Assembly (NCBI GenBank): GCA_031265585.1
Contig: JAISCL010000159.1
Coordinates: 1-38,548 of the forward strand
Direction of reading: 5' to 3'
DNA from: Tannerella sp.
GTDB taxonomy: Bacteria; Bacteroidota; Bacteroidia; Bacteroidales; Tannerellaceae
Length of the DNA stretch: 38,548 nt
Position numbers and translations under genes: made by a program. Numbering within the stretch: the stretch's first letter is position 1; each line of letters opens with the position of its first letter. This document shows positions 33,143 to 38,548 of the stretch, piece by piece. The notes beneath the pieces are model-generated. The model worked only from the letters and a program-made list of their open reading frames with translations, was not told where the DNA came from and ran no database searches.

Positions 33143-35515
33143 ATGAAAAAAGCAATTCTTATTTATATATTCCTTTTCTCTTTGACCGCTTATTCACAGG
33201 TCCGTGTAAACATATCCGGGAAAGTGACTTCTACGGAAGACGAAACGTTGAGTTATGGAACCGTCTTACTGAAGGGCACTTCTTTTGGAGGAGCGACAAC
33301 TGCTGACGGAGAATATTCGTTTGATGCGCCGGCAGGCGAGTATACATTAGTTACCTCTTTTCTCGGATACGAAACGTATCAAAAGAAGATAAAACTGGTA
33401 GCCGGGAAAAACGAGCGGCTGAATATTGTGATCGCTCCCAAAGTATCGGAGCTGGATGAGGTCGTTGTTATCGGCAGCAATATAAAGCGGATAAAAGAAT
33501 CGGCATTCAATGTGGTAGCGCTGGACGTGAAAGGGCTGCACAACACGGCGGCCGAAATCAAGGACGCCCTGGCCAAAGCGCCGGGCGTAAAGGTACGGGA
33601 GTCGGGAGGCGTCGGGTCTGATATAAACTTTTCATTAGACGGGTTTAGCGGACGGCATGTCCAGTTTTTCCTTGACGGCATTCCTTTAGACACCCGTAAT
33701 TCATCCTTTAACATCAGCAACATTCCGGTTAATTTTGCCGAACGCATTGAAGTTTACAAAGGCGTCGTCCCGGTGGAATTTGGAGCCGATGCGCTGGGAG
33801 GCGTTGTCAACATTGTCACCGGCAGGAATAAAGAGCGGACGCTGGCGGATGCTTCCTATTCGTACGGGTCGTTCAATACACATAAAACGTCCGTCCTGGT
33901 AAATCACACAACGAAGCGCGGATTTACGATGGAACTGAATGTCTTTCAAAACTATTCGGATAATAACTATGCTACATACACCCCGGTAGAAGACTTGGGA
34001 AACGGACAGATTGATAAGAGCAAAACCGAAAAAGTGAAACGTTTCAATGACACTTACCATAACGAGGCTGTTATAGCGAAAGCGGGTTTTGTCAATAAAT
34101 CCTTTGCCGACCGCCTGCTCTTCGGCGCCAATTTATCACAGAGCGATAAGGAAATCCAGAACGGCGTCCGCCAGGAAATCGTTTACGGGCAGAGACGCCG
34201 GAAGGCAACCTCCTTCATGCCTTCCATTGAATACTTCAAAAGAAATCTGTTCACAAAAGGGCTGAACGCCTCCCTGACCGCCAATTACAATTACAGCCGG
34301 ACGCATACGCTGGATACGGCCACATATAAATACAACTGGCGCGGAGAATCGGTTTACAATGGCGGAAAACTGGGAGAACAAAGCTATCAGAACACTAAAA
34401 ACGACAATAAAAACGGGAATGTGACGGCAAACCTGAATTACCGGATCGGCGAAGCGCACAAGATTGTACTGAACCATGTACTGACGGTCTTCGACCGCAA
34501 AAACAACAGCCGTTCGGAGACACAGACACAAAACGGAATTGCCAATAAATCGCGTAAAAACATTACCGGGCTTTCTTACCAGTACAACCACGAAAACAGA
34601 TGGAACGTCTCATTCCTGGGAAAATACTACAACCAGTACAACTCGGGGCCGCAAAACCTGTCTTCCGACCCAACGCGGTTCGACTATGTAAAAGCCGGCC
34701 ACCATACCGACGCCTTCGGTTACGGCGCAGTGGCCTCCCTTTTCCTGTTAAAAGACATCCAGCTGAAAGGCTCGTATGAAAAAACGCTCCGGCTTCCGAC
34801 CAACGATGAACTTTTTGGAGACGAAGACCTTGAACTGGGAAAGCTGGAATTGAAACCGGAACACAGCGACAACCTGAACTTCAACGTAAATTACGGATAT
34901 AACAGGAACAGGCACGGGATCTACCTGGAAGCCGGCCTGATCTACCGCAATACCACCGATTATATTCGCCGCGTAACAAACCGCTACTCGGGAGGACTCT
35001 ATTTCGGCTCCTACGAAAATCACGGCAACGTAGTCACCAAAGGCATCAGTGCGGAACTGCGGTACAACTATTCGAACCGGCTCTCGATCGGAGGAAACCT
35101 GACACACCAGAATATCCGCAACAACGAGCGATACATAAACGGCTACGAAGGCAGGGAAAGCTCCACATACAAACAGCGTATGCCGAATACTCCCTACTTC
35201 TTCTTCAACACCGATGCAACCGTCTATTTCCATAACCTGGCAGGAAAAGGAAATGTACTGACCGTAACTTATTTCCACACATACGTCCACGAATTTTCAC
35301 TTTACTGGGAAAACGAGGGAAGCAGCACCTCCAAGCTAAAAGTCCCGGAACAGTTTTCGCACGATATAACCATCAACTACAGCCTGAAAAACGGACGGTA
35401 TAACCTGTCGTTCGAATGCCGGAACCTGACGGACGAAAGACTGTACGACAATTTCAGCCTGCAGAAAGCAGGACGGGCCTTTTACGGAAAGATCCGCTAT
35501 ACCTTCGGCAACTAA
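33143..35515 (+). CDS. TonB-dependent outer-membrane receptor (XusA-like)
   Basis: These beta-barrel receptors bring large ligands such as siderophores, haem or vitamins across the outer membrane using TonB energy. The 790-residue protein has a signal peptide (MKKAILIYIFLFSLTAYSQ). A carboxypeptidase-regulatory-like domain (about 23-105) contains ISGKVTSTEDETLSYGTVLL and FLGYETYQKKI. The plug (about 110-235) contains DALAKAPGVKVRESGG, GFSGRHVQFFLDGIPLD and EFGADALGGVVNIVTG. The barrel ends in IRYTFGN. A leading TTG three bases before the ATG is ignored. With the DUF4374 gene after it, the pair resembles Bacteroides XusA/XusB, which bind foreign siderophores. The substrate here is inferred, not shown. 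It is likely iron-regulated, but no Fur box was identified. Confidence 0.85.
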   Translation: MKKAILIYIFLFSLTAYSQVRVNISGKVTSTEDETLSYGTVLLKGTSFGGATTADGEYSFDAPAGEYTLVTSFLGYETYQKKIKLVAGKNERLNIVIAPKVSELDEVVVIGSNIKRIKESAFNVVALDVKGLHNTAAEIKDALAKAPGVKVRESGGVGSDINFSLDGFSGRHVQFFLDGIPLDTRNSSFNISNIPVNFAERIEVYKGVVPVEFGADALGGVVNIVTGRNKERTLADASYSYGSFNTHKTSVLVNHTTKRGFTMELNVFQNYSDNNYATYTPVEDLGNGQIDKSKTEKVKRFNDTYHNEAVIAKAGFVNKSFADRLLFGANLSQSDKEIQNGVRQEIVYGQRRRKATSFMPSIEYFKRNLFTKGLNASLTANYNYSRTHTLDTATYKYNWRGESVYNGGKLGEQSYQNTKNDNKNGNVTANLNYRIGEAHKIVLNHVLTVFDRKNNSRSETQTQNGIANKSRKNITGLSYQYNHENRWNVSFLGKYYNQYNSGPQNLSSDPTRFDYVKAGHHTDAFGYGAVASLFLLKDIQLKGSYEKTLRLPTNDELFGDEDLELGKLELKPEHSDNLNFNVNYGYNRNRHGIYLEAGLIYRNTTDYIRRVTNRYSGGLYFGSYENHGNVVTKGISAELRYNYSNRLSIGGNLTHQNIRNNERYINGYEGRESSTYKQRMPNTPYFFFNTDATVYFHNLAGKGNVLTVTYFHTYVHEFSLYWENEGSSTSKLKVPEQFSHDITINYSLKNGRYNLSFECRNLTDERLYDNFSLQKAGRAFYGKIRYTFGN

Positions 35516-35542
35516 CTAACCAATCATATAATTTTAAACAAA

Positions 35543-36961
35543 ATGAAACAGAAAAATTTACTATGGATTTTAATAGCCTTTGCATGCGCAGGCTTTTTTA
35601 CGGCATGTAGTGACAACGCTTCAGGCGACGGCGACGACGACGGCAACGGCCCGGAAGACCGTATCGAAAAATATATCATAGCAGCATCCGGCGCGGAAGC
35701 GATCTATCTACTGGAAACCGACAACATCGACGAAGGCACCCTCACAACACAGGGCGCAGCCGCAGAAGTAGAAGCGGCAACCGCCTGGCTGTTCCCCCAA
35801 AACAAATACGCCTACCGCCTGGTATATGCACAGGGCAACGCAGGAACAGGCTCCTCCTACAAGCTTGACCAAAGCGGGCGCCTGGCAGAGCGTGAAATTG
35901 CATTCAGCATCACCGACCGCTTCACGACCTACGGAATCTACGGGGACTACATCATCTGCGCCGCATCAGGCGCAACGGCCCAGTACGACGCTGCGGACAC
36001 GGAAAAATCCTATCCCCGCTACGGCGTAACATTTACGTACCTGAACATAGAAGAACAGACAAAGCAAACCAAAACAATCATAACCGAAGACCTCATGGGC
36101 ACCGGCGAACGTTACACGGTATCCGGCATCGTAGAATCCAACGGGAAATTCTTCACGGCGCTCTGCTCGGAGGGATACAGCCCGTACGGCGTCTGGCAAA
36201 ACCACGATGCGATTGTAGAAAAGCTAACCGCCGCAGGCGAAGACGTAGACGCCACGGTCAAAAAAACGGAAGCAGGACTCTACGCCAGCATCGGATCCAC
36301 CATGTATCCCAACCAGGTAGCAGTAGCCATCTACGAAGGAACCGGCTTCGAAAACCCGCTAATCATCACCGACGACCGCCTGAGCATGGCAACCTCCCTT
36401 TTCCGCTCACAATACTATTCAACCATTGGCGTGACGGACAACGGCGATGTATACGTATTCTCCGCGAACAACACCGGAGCAAGGGCCGGAATCTACAAAT
36501 CCGACAAGCCGTCGGGAGCCATCCGCATCAAATCCGGCACAACCGTCTTCGACCCGGCCTATTTCTGCGACATAACGGCGCTCTCGGGCGGGCACAGCCT
36601 GTTCAAAGTATGGCATATCTCCGAAAACTACTTCCTGCTGCAAATGTTTGCCGTTCCGGGATTCTATACAAGCGGCATGAACCAGAACACAAACCGCCTG
36701 GCGATCCTGAAAGCCGACAGCAAAGAATTCCGCTGGGTAACGGGAATGCCTTCCGACAACACCATCAGCAGCCTGGGATCCTCCCCCTACTTCGAAAACG
36801 GAAAAGCATACATGCCCGTCGTCTTCAGCGCCGCATCCGAAGGAGGCGTTGCCGACTCCCCTGCCGTTTATACCGTCAACGCAGCCACGGCCACCGCCAC
36901 GAAAGGCCTCATCATAAAAGCCGACAACGGAGTCAGCGCCATCGGGAAACTGCACAATTAA
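35543..36961 (+). CDS. DUF4374 surface lipoprotein (XusB-like)
   Basis: The 472-residue protein has a lipoprotein signal ending at Cys22 (GFFTAC). The cysteine is followed by SDNASGDGDDDGN, an acidic stretch like the lipoprotein export signal that moves Bacteroidetes lipoproteins to the cell surface. The body has repeated beta strands (for example FTAL..., GVTDNGDVYVFSANNTG) consistent with a beta-propeller. DUF4374 includes XusB of Bacteroides thetaiotaomicron, which binds ferric siderophores for its partner TonB receptor. The gene lies 27 bases after the receptor gene and 31 before the reductase-like gene, so all three probably form an operon. Confidence 0.85.
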   Translation: MKQKNLLWILIAFACAGFFTACSDNASGDGDDDGNGPEDRIEKYIIAASGAEAIYLLETDNIDEGTLTTQGAAAEVEAATAWLFPQNKYAYRLVYAQGNAGTGSSYKLDQSGRLAEREIAFSITDRFTTYGIYGDYIICAASGATAQYDAADTEKSYPRYGVTFTYLNIEEQTKQTKTIITEDLMGTGERYTVSGIVESNGKFFTALCSEGYSPYGVWQNHDAIVEKLTAAGEDVDATVKKTEAGLYASIGSTMYPNQVAVAIYEGTGFENPLIITDDRLSMATSLFRSQYYSTIGVTDNGDVYVFSANNTGARAGIYKSDKPSGAIRIKSGTTVFDPAYFCDITALSGGHSLFKVWHISENYFLLQMFAVPGFYTSGMNQNTNRLAILKADSKEFRWVTGMPSDNTISSLGSSPYFENGKAYMPVVFSAASEGGVADSPAVYTVNAATATATKGLIIKADNGVSAIGKLHN

Positions 36962-36992
36962 AAACGCTCACCGCCTAAAAAAAACATATCGC

Positions 36993-38012
36993 ATGATTAA
37001 AGTACTCATCGACCTGCTGTCCTTCCTGAGGACAACATTCCCCCTGCTCTTTTGCACCGCCGTTCTCGCGCTGCTCTCCATCCTGCTGGCAAAATCCATA
37101 AAGAAGTATTACTACATCTATTACACCCTCTTTGCCATACCGTTCCTGATGGTTGTCATACCCTCCATCCTCCGGATGTGCGGACTCGAAACATCCCTCA
37201 ACTTCAACCGGATCCCGGTCCTGGGCGAAATCCTCCGCGACTACATACACGTAGCCGCCCTGGGGCATCCGCTGCTGATCATCATCATGTACATAGGTGC
37301 GCTCAACGCCTCCAACCCGCACGTAAAGAAACTGATGAGCATCCGCAAAGAACTCTCCATCCTGTCCGGATTCCCGATCCTGACCCACTCCTGGATCCGC
37401 ACCCTGCACAATTTCCCGGAATCCCTCAAATACTTCACCGCCCACGCCGAATTTATCGAAAACCGGGAAATCACAAATGCATGGGGCGCCGGCATTACCC
37501 ACGCGGCGCTGGTACTTGGCATCGTGATGCTCGCCCTGTTCCTCATCCTGTGGATCATATCATTCGACGCCCTGCACAAGCGCCTGGGCGGACGCAAATG
37601 GAAACAGATACAAAAATGGTCGTATGTCCTTTACGCCCTGCTCTTCATCCACGCAATGGGCCTGCAGGCCGGACGCATGGTGACCGGCAGCGCATCCGGC
37701 CCCCGCACGGAAATAACAGCTCATGCACCGGCTGCCGGAAATATCCCGGACAGCCGCGACGGCGAGCGCCGGCAGGAAAACGCTGCCGCCCCTGCCGCCC
37801 GCAGAGGAGAAGACCGGAACGCACAGGCCGCTCCCCGGGGACACGGCGGCGGCGGCGGCGGACGCACCCCCGCGATAAGCCTCGCCGACATCCAGCCGGG
37901 CCAAGCCGCAAGACAGTGGATCGCCGTCTCCTCACTCCTGCTGATATACGGATCCTACCTCATCCTCCGCATACGGAAAGCAAGGAAAAAACCCGCACAT
38001 CGCCCTCAATAA
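36993..38012 (+). CDS. Ferric-reductase-like transmembrane protein
   Basis: The 339-residue protein has six predicted membrane helices (about 9-29, 38-58, 81-101, 166-190, 205-227 and 308-325). The sequence KRLGGRKWKQIQKWSYVLYA, with histidines near HVAALGHP, THAALV and FIHAMG, matches haem-binding ferric-reductase/YedZ-like membrane domains. Between the fifth and last helices, residues about 230-305 form a Pro/Ala/Arg/Gly-rich, low-complexity insert (including APAARRGEDRN and GHGGGGGG), GC-richer than its surroundings. In the known Xus system the third gene encodes a PepSY-type membrane protein; here a reductase-like protein occupies that place. Its likely job is to reduce siderophore-bound iron in the periplasm (inference). 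No separate FAD domain is present. Confidence 0.75.
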   Translation: MIKVLIDLLSFLRTTFPLLFCTAVLALLSILLAKSIKKYYYIYYTLFAIPFLMVVIPSILRMCGLETSLNFNRIPVLGEILRDYIHVAALGHPLLIIIMYIGALNASNPHVKKLMSIRKELSILSGFPILTHSWIRTLHNFPESLKYFTAHAEFIENREITNAWGAGITHAALVLGIVMLALFLILWIISFDALHKRLGGRKWKQIQKWSYVLYALLFIHAMGLQAGRMVTGSASGPRTEITAHAPAAGNIPDSRDGERRQENAAAPAARRGEDRNAQAAPRGHGGGGGGRTPAISLADIQPGQAARQWIAVSSLLLIYGSYLILRIRKARKKPAHRPQ

Positions 38013-38037
38013 CCGGTGTCACGCGCCGGGCCGGGTT

Positions 38038-38065
38038 GTAGAGACGCGATGCATCGCGTCTCTAC
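38038..38065. repeat. Dispersed palindrome, copy 2 (arms GTAGAGACGCGA)
   Basis: A perfect 28-bp palindrome: arm GTAGAGACGCGA, centre TGCA, arm TCGCGTCTCTAC. It lies 25 bases after the ferric-reductase-like gene. Copy 1 at 22951-22978 has the same arms with GGCA between them. Confidence 0.92.
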
Positions 38066-38101
38066 GGCAGACGTCCGCCCCGGCAACAGGCACAGGAAAC
38101 C

Positions 38102-38147
38102 CGGCAGGGCTGCACGGCGACCGGAAATCCGGCACGCAGCCCTGCCG
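38102..38147 (+). terminator. Nested hairpin after the Xus-like operon
   Basis: CGGCAGGGCTGC (38102-38113) pairs exactly with GCAGCCCTGCCG (38136-38147). CCGGA-AA-TCCGG (38121-38132) is nested inside. No T-run follows, so transcript stabilisation or pausing is more likely than classic termination. Confidence 0.55.
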
Positions 38148-38203
38148 CAAATGTGAAATAAACATAAATATTCCCGGATTATCCATATTTATAAAAAAAA
38201 CAT

Positions 38204-38211
38204 TACCTTTG
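38204..38211 (+). promoter_or_regulatory. -7 promoter element before the terminal array
   Basis: TACCTTTG fits the consensus. No proper -33 TTTG is seen. It lies 35 bases before an ATG at 38247. Confidence 0.5.
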
Positions 38212-38246
38212 CACACATATTCTGTAACTTAAGCACGGGTAATACA

Positions 38247-38548
38247 ATGAACACATGCAGCCATAAGGCAAATCACTCTCTCGGACAGGCGGAATCACCG
38301 GATCCCGGCGCACAGCCGCGCGGAAACGGCACGGCAGATCAGTTCCCCGGCGTTAGCGCTACCCCCCTCCCCCATCACATAAGCAACTTACGCACATACG
38401 GCAGGCAGTCGCCGGACGCTCCGGAAAGTCACTGTCTGCTGTCAGTCCGTTCCCGGAAGTTCCGGGAAGCCACTGTCTGCTGTCAGTCCGTTCCCGGAAG
38501 TTCCGGGAAGCCACTGTCTGCTGTCAGTCTGTTCCCGGAAGTTCCGGG
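38247..38548 (+). CDS. Possible partial ORF running through the 41-bp array
   Basis: The frame from the ATG at 38247 stays open for 100 codons to the window edge, starting MNTCSHKANHSLGQAESPDP. It has a -7-like element upstream, but the residues do not resemble any protein I know. From 38426 it runs through a 41-bp repeat, which because of its length is read in a different frame in each unit, so the protein would not repeat. I consider a chance open frame at least as likely as a real gene; the end lies outside the window. Confidence 0.2.
   Translation, partial: MNTCSHKANHSLGQAESPDPGAQPRGNGTADQFPGVSATPLPHHISNLRTYGRQSPDAPESHCLLSVRSRKFREATVCCQSVPGSSGKPLSAVSLFPEVP
38426..38548. repeat. Tandem array: three 41-bp units with palindrome CCCGGAAGTTCCGGG (continues beyond window)
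   Basis: Units at 38426-38466, 38467-38507 and 38508-38548 begin AAGYCACTGTCTGCTGTCAG and are almost identical. Each ends with the 15-bp palindrome CCCGGAAGTTCCGGG. A degenerate unit precedes them (GCCGGACGCTCCGGA, 38411-38425). The window cuts the array exactly at a unit boundary. There are no spacers. Confidence 0.92.

Noticed and set aside
38426-38548. CRISPR array at the window end
   Set aside because: Units are contiguous 41-bp copies without spacers.

Overview
This window comes from a Bacteroidetes chromosome, most likely order Bacteroidales. The evidence is the repeated use of the Bacteroidetes promoter (-7 TAnnTTTG, often with a -33 TTTG about 19-20 bp upstream), several families largely confined to this phylum (DUF4924, DUF5683, DUF6261, DUF4374, membrane-anchored AraC proteins), SusC-style TonB receptors with a carboxypeptidase-regulatory-like front domain, and the parA-parB-DUF5683-mltD-rel gene order. 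I cannot name the genus from sequence alone; a Tannerellaceae/Dysgonomonadaceae-like organism is a guess.

Layout. 1-1000: decayed DNA, with two copies of the 3' end of an IS1634-type transposase and a sugar formyltransferase-like gene that lost its 5' half at the IS edge. 1100-6920: a tRNA-Val on the minus strand, then purB, an RluB-type pseudouridine synthase with a Gly/Gln/Tyr/Arg-rich front, asnS, and an alginate-lyase-fold lipoprotein that overlaps the asnS stop. 6939-12420: an accessory stretch with a DUF6261 gene, a 42-bp tandem array of palindromes, an IS66 remnant, a 992-residue DUF4062/STAND-NTPase/TPR protein (NLR-like) and an IS1 remnant. 12419-16340: prfC and rfbD on the minus strand, and divergently a DUF4924 gene plus a metallo-beta-lactamase-fold hydrolase.

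16455-22787 is a housekeeping run: parA, parB, DUF5683, a MltD-like LysM transglycosylase and a bifunctional Rel/SpoT. Then come two minus-strand exported proteins (M28 peptidase lipoprotein and a Tat-exported NIPSNAP protein), a control-rich intergenic region holding a candidate small RNA and a duplicated palindrome, a UDP-glucuronate decarboxylase-type gene, and mfd. The last 8 kb has two related membrane AraC regulators followed by a TonB receptor, a DUF4374 surface lipoprotein and a six-helix ferric-reductase-like membrane protein. That layout resembles the Bacteroides XusABC xenosiderophore system, with a different inner-membrane component. The window ends inside a 41-bp tandem array.

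The most unusual signal is the recurrence of short tandem arrays in the spaces between genes. Six 42-bp units lie at 7886-8137, two units 41 bp apart at 25745-25808, about eight degenerate 21-bp units at 30241-30421, and three 41-bp units at 38426-38548. In the 41-42 bp arrays each unit carries its own palindrome, and the arrays do not share a primary sequence. Periods near 21 and 42 bp equal about two and four turns of B-DNA, so a protein-binding or RNA-hairpin array is a reasonable hypothesis. Everything here was read by eye; no database search or folding program was run.
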